Shown here in pieces: positions 53,581 to 63,876 of a stretch of DNA of 64,000 nt. The notes beneath the pieces are model-generated. The model saw only the letters and a list, made by a program, of their open reading frames with translations, did no database searches and was not told where the DNA came from. Both the position numbers and the translations under genes were made by a program. Source of the stretch: Improbicoccus pseudotrichonymphae (lineage in GTDB: Bacteria > Bacillota > Clostridia > Oscillospirales > Acutalibacteraceae); NCBI GenBank assembly GCA_036322855.1, contig AP027924.1, positions 868,001-932,000 of the forward strand. The letters run 5' to 3'. Positions within the stretch are counted from its first letter, which is position 1. Each line of letters begins with the position of its first letter.

Positions 53581-55698
53581 TTAAAAACTACTAATTAACT
53601 TCAAAATCTTTGATTTTATAAATTTAGATTCATCGGAATCTAAATTTGGGGATCTGGTGATTACTTCTCTTATAGCGTTGTCACAATCGTTGACTATTGA
53701 GTCGTCTTTTAAAGCTTCTATTAAATTTCTGTTAAATTCACCGTGTTGCCTTTCGCCAAAAAATTCCCCGGGGCCCCTTTGCTCCAAATCCTGATTCGCT
53801 AAATAAAATCCATCGTTTGAAGATTTTATCGTCTTTAAACGTCTATAAGCACTTCCCCATTTTGAATCAGAAATCAGTATACAATAGGACTCATTTGAAT
53901 TTCTGCCAACACGTCCTCTCAATTGATGAAGAGTTGCCATTCCGAACCTTTCGGGATTTTCAATAATTATAACAGAAGCTTTCGGAGCATCTATGCCAAC
54001 CTCTATTATTGTTGTAGAAATCAACAGTTTAATTTTGCCTTCATAAAAATCATTCATGATATTTTCTTTTTCATTTTTTTTTAATTTCCCATGTATAATT
54101 TCAGGCTTAAATTTTTTAACAAAATCTTTCGTTAAATATTTTTCTCTATAATCTGTCAAAGAAATTAATTCCTCACTTTTATTAATTAGCGGGCAGACTA
54201 TAAATCCTTGCGATCCTTCTTCGAGTTTATTTTCGAGAAATTCAATCGCTTCGCTGCGTCTTCCGCTTTCCATTAAAAATGTTTTGATTTCTTTTCTTCC
54301 CGACGGCAATTCATTCAAAACAGAAAAATCTAAATCGCCATAAAAAACCAAAGCCAAACTGCGAGGAATCGGTGTTGCCGACATCACCAAAATATGAGGT
54401 AAAAAACTTTTGGATATAAGTTTTAAACGTTGATTTACTCCGAATTTATGTTGTTCGTCTATGACAACAAATGCTAAATTTGCAATTTTTAAATCATCAG
54501 TAATAAGCGCATGAGTCCCGATAATGATAGCCGGATTATTATCAGACAAAATTTTGACCAGGATTTCTTTTTGCTTTTTAGAAGTCGATTTTGTAAATAG
54601 ATATATGTTTTTAAATGTCTGGTCATCATCATGAAACTTTTCAAATACCTCCAAAAATCTTTTATGATGCTGAAAAGCCAGTATCTCTGAAGGTACCATG
54701 ACAATTGCTTTAAAACCATTTTTTATTATGTTATAAGATAATGCCATTGCTATCACTGTTTTGCCGGAACCCACATCGCCCTGAAGAAGTCTTTTCATGG
54801 ATTGTAACTTAGGATTTTTCATGTCTTCTATGCATTCAAATATGACTTTTTTTTGAGATTTAGTAAGTTCAAAAGGTAATTTTTCTAAAAATTCATGCGA
54901 AAAATCTTTTATAACCACAGATTCATTACCGATTTTCCTTTTTGTTTCTTTATGTACATTTTTATCATTTGGAATCATGTTTTTATTCGACAGGGAAATT
55001 TTATTTTTTAAAATAAACATTGCAAACTTCCAAATTAACAATTCTTCGAATAAAAAACGTCTTTTCGCCTTGTTTAATTCGTCCAAATTAAAAGGAAAGT
55101 GTATTTTTTTTATCATAAAGTCATATGTAGCAAGATTAAATTTGTCTATTAAAAAATAGGGCAAAGTTTCCTTGACTTTTTCGGGTAAAAGTTTAATGGC
55201 CTCTTTGGTGGCGCGGGCTATTTTCCATGATGGTAATTTAGAACTTTGCGGGTATAAAGGCACTATTTTTTCAGAAGAATTAATATTTTTAATTTTTGGG
55301 CAAATAACTTTAAAACCGTTTTTATCTTTACAAAACTTACCCGATAATAAAAACTCTTCTCCGCGTTTCATTTTAGCCGACGGATTTTTAATACTAAAAA
55401 ACGATATCGTTATAATCTGATTCTCAGATATAGCTTTGAGTTTGTATATTTTTTTATTTTTCCTGGAAAAAATGCACGTAACTTCTTCCGAAATTTTTGC
55501 TTTTATTATTTTTTCTTCTTTTGAATTTGATATTTCGTAAATGCTGGAAACATTTTCCCAATTCTCATACGACACAGGAAAATACATTAACAATTTTCCT
55601 ATGCTGTTTATTCCTAAATTTTTATATAAAACTGAAGTTTTTTTTCCTACGCCTTTAAGCTCGGATATATCCACATAAAAGAGAGAAAAATTCATCAC
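53581..55698 (-). CDS. recG: ATP-dependent DNA helicase RecG
   Basis: About 705 residues (GTG 55698 or ATG 55695). Reverses stalled forks and branch-migrates Holliday junctions. The N-terminal wedge (OB fold) region has LKGVGKKTSVLYKNLGI near 13. Helicase motifs: Q/motif I LLQGDVGSGKTVIAMAL near 306, DEQHKFG (DExH) near 413, SATPIPRSLAL near 438, then ISTTIIEVGIDAP near 558 and QLRGRVGRN (motif VI) near 590. Full length. It starts 7-9 nt after the MORN gene, so the two are co-transcribed. Confidence 0.95.
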   Translation of the reverse strand: MMNFSLFYVDISELKGVGKKTSVLYKNLGINSIGKLLMYFPVSYENWENVSSIYEISNSKEEKIIKAKISEEVTCIFSRKNKKIYKLKAISENQIITISFFSIKNPSAKMKRGEEFLLSGKFCKDKNGFKVICPKIKNINSSEKIVPLYPQSSKLPSWKIARATKEAIKLLPEKVKETLPYFLIDKFNLATYDFMIKKIHFPFNLDELNKAKRRFLFEELLIWKFAMFILKNKISLSNKNMIPNDKNVHKETKRKIGNESVVIKDFSHEFLEKLPFELTKSQKKVIFECIEDMKNPKLQSMKRLLQGDVGSGKTVIAMALSYNIIKNGFKAIVMVPSEILAFQHHKRFLEVFEKFHDDDQTFKNIYLFTKSTSKKQKEILVKILSDNNPAIIIGTHALITDDLKIANLAFVVIDEQHKFGVNQRLKLISKSFLPHILVMSATPIPRSLALVFYGDLDFSVLNELPSGRKEIKTFLMESGRRSEAIEFLENKLEEGSQGFIVCPLINKSEELISLTDYREKYLTKDFVKKFKPEIIHGKLKKNEKENIMNDFYEGKIKLLISTTIIEVGIDAPKASVIIIENPERFGMATLHQLRGRVGRNSNESYCILISDSKWGSAYRRLKTIKSSNDGFYLANQDLEQRGPGEFFGERQHGEFNRNLIEALKDDSIVNDCDNAIREVITRSPNLDSDESKFIKSKILKLISSF

Positions 55699-55704
55699 CT
55701 CGAT

Positions 55705-57225
55705 TTAAGAAACTTTCCCTATTTCAATTGCTTTCGCTTCCGTGTAATCAGAATTAAAAAACACACGCACATAATAGCCATCAAAAACGTATTTGTTTGT
55801 ACCGCACTTATTATTTTCAAAACTTAAATCTAAAATTTTGAAAATTTTGGGATAATAGTCTCTCGATTCAAATAAAGTACTTGAATAAGTATCTCCTAAA
55901 ATTGCGTTGCAGTCAAGCGCGCTACTCTTATTATTCAAACCCATAAATTCATCTTTTAGGTTAACAAAAACCTTATCACAAACTTGTTCTTCCTGAGTTG
56001 AATTGTTTAACATTAACATTGCCGAGCGAATACCGGAATAAACAATAATTTTTTTGTCATTGAGATCTATATGAGAATCCGGTTCTTTGAAATTTTCTCT
56101 GATTTTTTCTTCATTTGCATTGAGAATAGAAATAAAATCAATTCCATCATTTCTAAATTTTCCCGAATAGATCTGTGTACCCAGATAATCAAATGCGATT
56201 CCTTCTCCGTGACGTTTGCCTTTTGAAAAATTTCCTTCGAACATTAGTTTCATGTTTTTTATATTAAATAGTTCCCCTTGACCATCAAATAATCCATTCT
56301 TGAATTCACCGATATATTTTATTATTCCCGAATTTTTATCATAGGCAGTGCCGTTTCCGTTGTATAATCCATTTTTAAATTCTCCTAAATAGACTAAATG
56401 ATTATCCAAATAAAGCTTGCCGTCTCCGTCGTATTTGTTATCTTTGAAATTCCCTTCGTAAGAGATGCCTTCTCCGTCTTGCGTATATTCTATCCCTTTG
56501 CCTTCTTTGAGATCATTTTTGTATTCACCGTAAAATTTACGCAATCCGCTTTTTGGATCAAATTCTATTCCGCGTCCGGATTTCATTCCGGATTCAAAAC
56601 TTCCCGTGAAAATAGGGATATTTAAATTATTTATTTGTTGCCCTTGACCATGGAATTTGTTGTTTTCGAACGAACCCTTATAGATAACATTTTCGTATTC
56701 ATTGTAAAGTTGCCCTTCACCATGATATTTGCCGGTATTAAATGCGCCCTTGTACAAGATCTTACCGTCTACGTCGTATTGTTCTCCATATCCATTAGCA
56801 TGACCATTAGACATTTCGCCATAATAAATTAAATTGTTGGTTGGATTATAAACTTTAGCTTTCCCGGAAAATGTACTGTATTTTTGGGTATTGGTATAAA
56901 CTTTTGCATACCACAATTTGCCGTCGAGGAATGGGTATATTAAATTTACAAATATGAATAAAAAAGCGGCAAAAGCAGCAAACGACATCACCACAAATCT
57001 TTTAGAAAAATAAATATCAAATATTTTCCAATAGTCTTTTTTGCTTTTGGGCCTGGATGTCAGAAGCTGTATAAATTTGGTTATTTTTTCTTGTATTTTT
57101 TGACTTGTTAAATTCGCAAAACTTTGTAACTTTAAAGTCCACTTACTGATCCCGTTGATTTGCGATTTAACCAAAGAAACTATTCTTGTGAAAATTTGGC
57201 TGAATATTCCAAAACCGGAAGCCAT
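55705..57225 (-). CDS. Membrane-anchored MORN-repeat protein
   Basis: About 506 residues from ATG 57225 (GGTGAG 6 nt upstream; a GTG at 57240 is the alternative). A basic amphipathic N-terminus (1-80) is followed by a TM helix (FAAFAAFLFIFVNLIYPF) near 88-105. Ten or so MORN repeats (about 115-350) follow, with the YxGEFxxGxxxGxG pattern (YGEMSNGHANGYGEQYD, YLGEFKNGLYNGNGTAYD). The C-terminal ~130 residues are unassigned. MORN repeats bind lipids or act as scaffolds; in protists they build cytoskeletal collars. In bacteria they are scattered and often in membrane or host-associated proteins. Function here unknown. Confidence 0.85.
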   Translation of the reverse strand: MASGFGIFSQIFTRIVSLVKSQINGISKWTLKLQSFANLTSQKIQEKITKFIQLLTSRPKSKKDYWKIFDIYFSKRFVVMSFAAFAAFLFIFVNLIYPFLDGKLWYAKVYTNTQKYSTFSGKAKVYNPTNNLIYYGEMSNGHANGYGEQYDVDGKILYKGAFNTGKYHGEGQLYNEYENVIYKGSFENNKFHGQGQQINNLNIPIFTGSFESGMKSGRGIEFDPKSGLRKFYGEYKNDLKEGKGIEYTQDGEGISYEGNFKDNKYDGDGKLYLDNHLVYLGEFKNGLYNGNGTAYDKNSGIIKYIGEFKNGLFDGQGELFNIKNMKLMFEGNFSKGKRHGEGIAFDYLGTQIYSGKFRNDGIDFISILNANEEKIRENFKEPDSHIDLNDKKIIVYSGIRSAMLMLNNSTQEEQVCDKVFVNLKDEFMGLNNKSSALDCNAILGDTYSSTLFESRDYYPKIFKILDLSFENNKCGTNKYVFDGYYVRVFFNSDYTEAKAIEIGKVS

Positions 57226-57712
57226 AGAAATCTCACCCACTAGTTTAAGGCCACTAATTTAATTTTTCTCCCAGTGACTTTAATTATTCTTTATTCCATG
57301 GCATTTTTTATTAGGCTTATTTCCAACACGTTGTCTTTTTAAAATTCAAAAAACCTCATATACACAAAGTATATTCCGGTGTGTTTTGAATTTTAATTTT
57401 TAAAAATGATAGTTTGCAAAGAAATCTATTATCTGCTTATTTTTATAAAATTTGCAAAAAATTTATGTATTTTTATTTTCGTAATATTTTTATAAAAAAA
57501 TGAAATTATCTTAATAAAAAATATTTATTTTATGAAAAAAATAAGAGAAATATAGTAAAGATTTTTGATTATTTGTTAAGAAATTTAACTTAAGAATCGC
57601 AAACAACGCTTGATAAAAAATATTATTTATTTTAACATAGCGGACATGACTTTGGTTATTGTTAAATAATTAAGTTGGAATTTATTTTTTTACTCAAAGG
57701 AGCAAATGGAAA
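57226..57712. other. Upstream region of hup and MORN genes
   Basis: About 490 bp. It contains repeat family 3 at 57340-57405 (CAAAAAACCTCATATACACA, then AAGTATATTCCGGTGTG). TTGATA-17-TAACAT near 57611-57639 is a weak promoter candidate for hup. AAAGGAG at 57697 is its RBS. Otherwise very AT-rich and empty. Confidence 0.45.
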
Positions 57713-57988
57713 ATGAATAAGTCTGAATTTGTAAGTGCAATAGCAAAAAAAACAGGATTTGAAAAAAATAAAACCGAAGCTTTTTTGGATGCGTTGATGG
57801 AAACAGTTATGCAAACTGTTGCCAAAGGTGATAAAATTCAACTGGTTGGTTTTGGGACTTTTTTGTCAAGGCGACGCGAAGCTTATACCGGCAGAAATCC
57901 TAAAAACGGCAAAGAAATAAGTGTTTCGGCGTCTAATATTCCCTATTTTAAGACCGGCAAGCTATTTAAAGAAGTTGTGAATAAATAA
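57713..57988 (+). CDS. hup: HU-family DNA-binding protein
   Basis: 91 residues. A histone-like dimer that bends and compacts DNA. Standard HU pattern: MNKSEFVSAIAKKTG, then LVGFGTFLSRRREAYTGRNP (the DNA-contacting beta arm with RNP) and IPYFKTGKLFKEVVN. A good AAAGGAG box precedes it. It ends convergently, 1 nt from the spoIVA stop. Confidence 0.96.
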   Translation: MNKSEFVSAIAKKTGFEKNKTEAFLDALMETVMQTVAKGDKIQLVGFGTFLSRRREAYTGRNPKNGKEISVSASNIPYFKTGKLFKEVVNK

Positions 57989-57989
57989 C

Positions 57990-59471
57990 TTACAGAATTA
58001 TACAAATAAGTCCGTTACATCCTTCGTTTATTATTTTCTCTACGGTATGTTTTATTTTTTCGCGTGCGTCGCTTGGCATACGGTAGAGTTTGTTGTGTAG
58101 TCCTTCGTTGACTAATTCATGCAAAGACTTTCCGAAAATATTTGATTCCCAAATTTTATTTGGATTGGACTCAAATTCACCGAGAAGATACATAACCAAT
58201 TCTTCTGATTGACGTTCAGAACCAACAATGGGAGTTATTTCGGTGGAAATGTTTGTTTTTAGCATATGAATCGAGGGTGCGCATGCCTTTAATCTTATAC
58301 CGTACTTTCCACCTTGTTTGATTATTTCCGGTTCTTCTAGTTTTAACTCGTTCATTACCGGCATAACTATGCCATATCCGGTTTCTTCTACGTCGTCGTA
58401 TGCGGCGGCTATACGTTCATATTTGTTTTTTAAACCAGTAAGTGTCAGCATGTGTTCCATAAGTTGACATTCTCCGGAGATTTCTATCCCTGTTTTTTCT
58501 GCAAGAATTTTATAGAACAAATTCGGTTCTAATATCGTTTTAATTTTAGTAGTTCCTGTTCCTAAGTCTGTTTTCTTTATTTTTGAATTCGAAACAAATT
58601 CACAAGAATCCAACTCGTCGGATATTTTTTTTGCATCTCTTATCTTTTTAGCTTTGTAGGCGGAGTTTTTTATACTTTCGTAGATTTTAGATTTAAGCCA
58701 GTGATCTTTTCCCAAATTTATGAGCCATTTTGGAATATCTAACTTAACTTCTTGTATTGGGAATTCATATAAAACTTGTGATATTATCGATTTTATTTCT
58801 TTTTCGGTTAAATCCATGCAATTTACCGGTATAACTTTTATTGAGTATTTTTTCTCAAGTTGTTCCACCAAAATTTTATTTTCTTCGGAATAAGGTTCTA
58901 TGCTATTTAAGAGTGTAATAAATGGTTTATTTAATTCTTTTAACTCTTCTATGACTCTAGCTTCGGCTTCTTCGTATTCACTTCTGTCTATATCGCTTAT
59001 CGTTCCATCGGTTGTAACAACCAGCCCGATTGTTGAATGATCGGTAATTACTTTTTTAGTACCTATTTCCGCAGCCTTATCAAAAGGTATTTGATGCTTA
59101 AACCAGGGTGTCGTCACCATTCTGGGCACTTTGTTTTCTATATGTCCTAAGGCGCTGGGGACTATGTAACCTACACAGTCTATAACTCTTGTTTTAAAAG
59201 AAATCCCGTTTTCAAGGACTACTTCAATGCTTTCTTCCGGAATAAATTTAGGTTCGGTTGTCATTATAGTCCTTCCGCCAGCCGATTGCGGTAGCTCGTC
59301 GATAGTTCTCGTTTTTTTTCTTTCGTCCGTAATGTTCGGTATAACCAAAGTATCCATAAATTTTTTTATAAATGTTGATTTTCCGGTTCTTACAGGGCCG
59401 ACTACACCTATGTATATGTTCCCGCCTGTTCTTACGGAAATATCTTGATAAATATTATTATTTTCTTCCAT
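57990..59471 (-). CDS. spoIVA: Stage IV sporulation protein A (SpoIVA)
   Basis: 493 residues, the normal length. An ATP-hydrolysing cytoskeletal protein that polymerises on the forespore surface as the base of the spore coat. N-terminal P-loop GVVGPVRTGKSTFIKKF (about 22-38), LPQSAGGRTIMTTEPKFIPE near 61, DCVGYIVPSALGH near 99 and a TDGTISDIDRSEY block near 157. The conserved C-terminal anchor ends NEGCNGLICIIL. All regions look intact. It follows sipL by 28 nt in the same direction; their products interact in Clostridioides. Confidence 0.97.
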   Translation of the reverse strand: MEENNNIYQDISVRTGGNIYIGVVGPVRTGKSTFIKKFMDTLVIPNITDERKKTRTIDELPQSAGGRTIMTTEPKFIPEESIEVVLENGISFKTRVIDCVGYIVPSALGHIENKVPRMVTTPWFKHQIPFDKAAEIGTKKVITDHSTIGLVVTTDGTISDIDRSEYEEAEARVIEELKELNKPFITLLNSIEPYSEENKILVEQLEKKYSIKVIPVNCMDLTEKEIKSIISQVLYEFPIQEVKLDIPKWLINLGKDHWLKSKIYESIKNSAYKAKKIRDAKKISDELDSCEFVSNSKIKKTDLGTGTTKIKTILEPNLFYKILAEKTGIEISGECQLMEHMLTLTGLKNKYERIAAAYDDVEETGYGIVMPVMNELKLEEPEIIKQGGKYGIRLKACAPSIHMLKTNISTEITPIVGSERQSEELVMYLLGEFESNPNKIWESNIFGKSLHELVNEGLHNKLYRMPSDAREKIKHTVEKIINEGCNGLICIIL

Positions 59472-59498
59472 TTTTTCCTCCTAATTTTTTAGAAAATA

Positions 59499-61043
59499 TT
59501 AAATTATAGGTATTAAAACAGCTTTTTTGTTTTCTATTGTATCTAAATCAATTTCGTTTTCTTCCTTTATTTTTTCTACGGTGGTACCGTATTTTTTTGC
59601 TATATCCCAGATATTTTCTCCCGGTGACGCGTAATATATGGCAAGTGCTGTATCTGGATCTTTTATTCTTGGCCTGTTTTCATCAACAATTACTTCATTA
59701 ACAAATTCTTCTGAAAAATTATCAATTATATCGGCATTTATAAGAATTTTGATTTTAAGATTTATTTGATTATCGCCGGAAATTTTATAACCTATGGAAT
59801 TTATTTGAGAATCAATCAAGTTTTCATCAACGATATCATTTAAATCTTTTGGTTCTTTGCTTAATTCTATTTCTTTTTCTTCATAGAAAGCCATTGAATC
59901 GGCATTCAAACCCAATAAACAAACACTGACTTTAATATCATAAAATAAATGATTATCCTCTTTTTTGATTTTTGTTTTTATGCTCTTCGGCCAAATATCC
60001 AATACTTTAAGGACTTTATTTTCGTTCGTATCAATTGTAACTTTTTGAATCAATTCTTCATGTTTTGTTTCTTCAAAATTAATGTAATTTATTGTGTCTT
60101 TAACAATGTTAACTTCATTATCCAGATCATATACGTCTAGAATTATTTCTTCATTTCTTTTTTCGAAACATAAAATATTGAATAAAATTTTTACATCGAT
60201 ATTTATTAAATTAGAATTAATTTCTTCGTTATTATCGGATGAAATTTTTTCTTCATGGTTTACAATTTCGGCTTTTAATATACACGAACTTTCGCTGTTG
60301 GTGCCCGGAATTTCAAGTTCTTGATTTATGGGAACTTCATATTCGATATTTTCCAATTTACCAGTTTCTATATCACTTAAATATAGAATCCTTACTGATA
60401 ATTCACCTTTTATATTAAGTTTATTTTCAAAAAAGTTGTAACTATTAATGTCTAATGAAAAAAATGACTTTATTATGAATTCAGCAGGCGGTTTGTCGGA
60501 ACCTAAATCCAAAACTTCATTGATATTTAATATTTCTTGATTCAAAGAAATTAAATTACTAAAATCTATATTTCTTTTTAACTTTTCTATTTTTTCGTCT
60601 GATATCTGAGTGCTTACTTCGACATTTTTTTTGCCTAATATTTTGTTGTTAAGAACAAAAGCGCCATGGATATCAACTCTTCTTGGATTTACGGCACGAC
60701 AATTTAAATATTGAATTTTAGGTTCTATTAATGCAATTGCTGAAATTGGGCTTGACCTTAAATCAATGGAACGAGAAAATGGGGATTCTGTCGCGTAGCA
60801 TCTTAAAATATTTTTTTCCAATTCTAAATATAAAAGCTCACACTTAACATTGCCTTCAATTAAAAGTCTGTCACCAGAAATATTTCTCGAAAGTACACAG
60901 GGCGCTATTTGGCATTTCAAGATTTTGCCTATATCTGGACAATAATCCGGAAGAGTAAAGTCAAAATCAATTGGAATTTCTTCCGTTCCTTTGTAAAATA
61001 AATCGGGTATGCAAACATCTGTTTTTTCAACATTTATATTCAA
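59499..61043 (-). CDS. sipL: SpoIVA-interacting SipL-like protein (SPOCS + LysM)
   Basis: 514 residues. Three DUF3794/SPOCS-type beta segments: the first starts FDFTLPDYCPDIGKILKCQI near 27, the second is around 165-260, the third around 300-430. A C-terminal LysM follows (IYYASPGENIWDIAKKYGTT, about 466-514). This is the domain order of C. difficile SipL, which binds SpoIVA through its LysM and links basement layer to coat. Adjacent placement to spoIVA supports the call. No signal peptide, as expected for a mother-cell protein. Confidence 0.88.
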   Translation of the reverse strand: MNINVEKTDVCIPDLFYKGTEEIPIDFDFTLPDYCPDIGKILKCQIAPCVLSRNISGDRLLIEGNVKCELLYLELEKNILRCYATESPFSRSIDLRSSPISAIALIEPKIQYLNCRAVNPRRVDIHGAFVLNNKILGKKNVEVSTQISDEKIEKLKRNIDFSNLISLNQEILNINEVLDLGSDKPPAEFIIKSFFSLDINSYNFFENKLNIKGELSVRILYLSDIETGKLENIEYEVPINQELEIPGTNSESSCILKAEIVNHEEKISSDNNEEINSNLINIDVKILFNILCFEKRNEEIILDVYDLDNEVNIVKDTINYINFEETKHEELIQKVTIDTNENKVLKVLDIWPKSIKTKIKKEDNHLFYDIKVSVCLLGLNADSMAFYEEKEIELSKEPKDLNDIVDENLIDSQINSIGYKISGDNQINLKIKILINADIIDNFSEEFVNEVIVDENRPRIKDPDTALAIYYASPGENIWDIAKKYGTTVEKIKEENEIDLDTIENKKAVLIPII

Positions 61044-61132
61044 CTTAATGATCTCCTTAAGAATAAACTAACAAGATTATTTTTTTAAAAAAATAACTCA
61101 TACAAATTCATATTCTCAAAGAGACATAAATA

Positions 61133-63757
61133 TTACTTTGAATTATTATTTATCAAAAAATCCAAAATCGTTTCGTTCCATTCATTATTTTTTGTATCGT
61201 ATATACCAAAACCCGACCCCAATTCCCAATAACAATACCCGAAATTATTTTTTAAAGCTTCTTTTACTACAGATTTTATCCATAACTCTCTGCACTCTTT
61301 GGGAGCTTCTTTAGTTACACCAAATTCATTTAAGACAACTTTGACTTGTTTTTCACGTGCCCAGAGCGCAACTTTTTCAAATCTGGAAGATAAATACTCC
61401 AATTCTTTTTTAGAACCATTCCAGTTTATATTGCTTAGTTTATCGTACCCCGGGTGCCACTTATTTCCTTGAAAAGCAAAAATATAAGGCTCGTAATAAT
61501 GAATAGCAACCATTATATACGGATCATTTTTTGGGATTTCTAAAAAAATCAAATAATCAATATTATAAAAATTGCAAGGACCAACTATTATTATTCTGTG
61601 CCTATTACTTTCCCTTATTTTACCTATAGAATTTGATATAAATCTATTCCAGGTCGAATAATCTAAGTTGACGGAAGGTTCATTTAATAATTCAAAAACC
61701 AATTCTTGAGGATAATCTTTAAAAGATTTAGATATGTTTTCCCAGATGTTATAAAATTTTTTTTCGTATTCGAGAGGGTTTTGCATTATTTCTAAAAAAT
61801 GATGTAAGTCCAAAGTTACACTTAATCCTAAATTAAGAGCATAATCAACATAATTTTTAACTTCTTCGAGAAAATATGTTTCTATATTTCCTTCATCATC
61901 TGCATAATCAGAGAATCTAACAGGTATTCTGACGTTATCAAATCCTCTTTTTTTAACTTCATCAAAATAAGAATTTTTTATTTCAAAATCCCAAGGCATA
62001 CCTTTAGGAGCTTCAAGAGCATTGCCTATGTTTATGCCATATTTCATTTCGGGAAATCTTTTTCTCGCTTTAAAAACTATAAAAGTCGGGTAACATAAAC
62101 CTATGCAAGTTATTAATAAAAATAATGGTAAAACTACTTTTTTGGATATGTCTTTTAAGAATGAAAATCTTTTTCTTTTATTTTTTTCTGTTCTACCGAA
62201 AGCAAAAAACATGGATACGCTTAAAAAATAAAGATTTAATATTAACCAAAAAATGGGAATAAATTGATTAAAATCCCCATTTAAAATAATGCATTTAAAA
62301 CAATTTTTTATTCCGATTACGGTAAAAATACTTAGGATCAAATTTGGTAAGATAAACTTAATTTTATAAAAAATACTATCTTGAGCCATTTTCTTTTCTG
62401 TAATGACAAATTCGTTGTTGGATATTCCTAAAAATTCACAAATTACAGGTATTATTAATACGGGAGAAAGTGTTGTTTCATAAATTCTTGTTTGGTGAAA
62501 TGTTCTTGTGTTTTTTGATAGAATTCTCAACGAAACAGAAGTTATGATTATCATGGGAAGCCAAAAAACCAATGATTGCCAAATATCACATTTTGCTGAG
62601 ATAACACCAAACAAAGAAAATAATATCGGAACTATTAAATATAAAAATTGTTTTATAGGAAAGTACCAATATAAAATTGATGAAAAATGATTAATTTTTT
62701 GCCTTAAAGTTAAATCATTTCGAGTTAGAATTCTTAATCTCTTTCCGGTTTGAATACATCCACATGCCCATCTTCGTCTTTGTTTGCAAAGCGATTCTAA
62801 ATTTCTTGGCGGAATGCCCGAAGCCAAGATTTTATCTATTGCATAACAAACATATCCACGAGTCTGTATTATTATTCCGGTAGCAAAATCTTCTGTTATA
62901 CTGATTGAGGAAAATCCACCTATTTCTTCCAGCGCTTTTCTCAAAAAAATAGCATTTGTTCCTCCGTAAATTACTGAGTTGCTTTTATTTTTAGATATTT
63001 GTATGTTTTTATAAAAGTAATCTTGTTCATTGTGCATAAAATTTTCCGAAAAAAGATATTTCTGGAATAGGTCCGGTTCGTAAAAATTTTGAGGAGTTTG
63101 CACAAAACCAACGTTAGAATAATTTATGTCTTTTGTTTTTATAAAAAAATAAGGAACGGTTTCCATTAAGAAATTTTCGCAGGGGATCATATCTACATCG
63201 AAATTCGCTACTAATTTTGATTTAGTTTTAAATAAAGCATTATTTAAATTACCGGATTTTGCGTTTTTTCTGTCTTTTCTAGAAAAATATCCGATTTGAT
63301 TTTTTTTTGCGAATATTTTGATTTCATTTCTGTCGCCGTCGTCACAAATAAAAACGTGAACTTTGTTCTTACCCGGATATTTTAATTTTAAACAAGCCAT
63401 GGCTGTATCTTGAAGGATTTTAACAGGTTCATTAAAAACAGTGATGAATATATCAACATCTGGAAATAAATCGTCATTTATTTTCGGCAAAACAGGCAAG
63501 CAAAAATTATTTATGTTATAATAGTAAACAAAAGTGTCGAAAATTCCCAAAATTTCTGCAAACAAAAGCATAAATGCGACAACAATTGACGACCATTTAA
63601 AATTTAACGGCAGAGTAAATAAGATGCGCCAAATTAAATAAGAAATCAAAAAGGCGCATGATATTAAAGTTAATAAAAATATTTTTATTTTTCTTATTTT
63701 ACTCATTTGTATATTTTGCTTATAAAAAATAGGATTATTCTTTGCAAAAGTTGCCAA
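61133..63757 (-). CDS. GT2 (cellulose-synthase-like) fused to GH5 glycoside hydrolase
   Basis: 874 residues from TTG 63757; ATG 63706 is an alternative 17 codons in, and neither has a clear RBS. Two N-terminal TM helices (about 26-50, 57-80) precede a GT2 catalytic domain (about 98-345): DDG 139-141, DVD 187-189, TED 288-290 and QRRRW 326-330, the processive synthase set. Five or six more TM helices reach about 560. No PilZ domain. Residues 570-874 form a GH5 (cellulase-type) domain: GINIGNALEAP, NVRIPVRF, acid/base Glu693 in LLNEPS, HYYE 753-756 and nucleophile Glu811 in NEFG. The GH5 part would lie outside the membrane, positioned to trim or release the polymer made. The polymer is unproven. 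Confidence 0.85.
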   Translation of the reverse strand: MATFAKNNPIFYKQNIQMSKIRKIKIFLLTLISCAFLISYLIWRILFTLPLNFKWSSIVVAFMLLFAEILGIFDTFVYYYNINNFCLPVLPKINDDLFPDVDIFITVFNEPVKILQDTAMACLKLKYPGKNKVHVFICDDGDRNEIKIFAKKNQIGYFSRKDRKNAKSGNLNNALFKTKSKLVANFDVDMIPCENFLMETVPYFFIKTKDINYSNVGFVQTPQNFYEPDLFQKYLFSENFMHNEQDYFYKNIQISKNKSNSVIYGGTNAIFLRKALEEIGGFSSISITEDFATGIIIQTRGYVCYAIDKILASGIPPRNLESLCKQRRRWACGCIQTGKRLRILTRNDLTLRQKINHFSSILYWYFPIKQFLYLIVPILFSLFGVISAKCDIWQSLVFWLPMIIITSVSLRILSKNTRTFHQTRIYETTLSPVLIIPVICEFLGISNNEFVITEKKMAQDSIFYKIKFILPNLILSIFTVIGIKNCFKCIILNGDFNQFIPIFWLILNLYFLSVSMFFAFGRTEKNKRKRFSFLKDISKKVVLPLFLLITCIGLCYPTFIVFKARKRFPEMKYGINIGNALEAPKGMPWDFEIKNSYFDEVKKRGFDNVRIPVRFSDYADDEGNIETYFLEEVKNYVDYALNLGLSVTLDLHHFLEIMQNPLEYEKKFYNIWENISKSFKDYPQELVFELLNEPSVNLDYSTWNRFISNSIGKIRESNRHRIIIVGPCNFYNIDYLIFLEIPKNDPYIMVAIHYYEPYIFAFQGNKWHPGYDKLSNINWNGSKKELEYLSSRFEKVALWAREKQVKVVLNEFGVTKEAPKECRELWIKSVVKEALKNNFGYCYWELGSGFGIYDTKNNEWNETILDFLINNNSK

Positions 63758-63876
63758 TTTAAGAATTTAAGTTTAATATTTTAGGAATTAAACGACAAAA
63801 CTAATTATAAATTTATGTTTTTGCATTTTTAAAAATGCTGAAAATTTTTTAGAAACAAAAAAGAGGGAAAATCATT

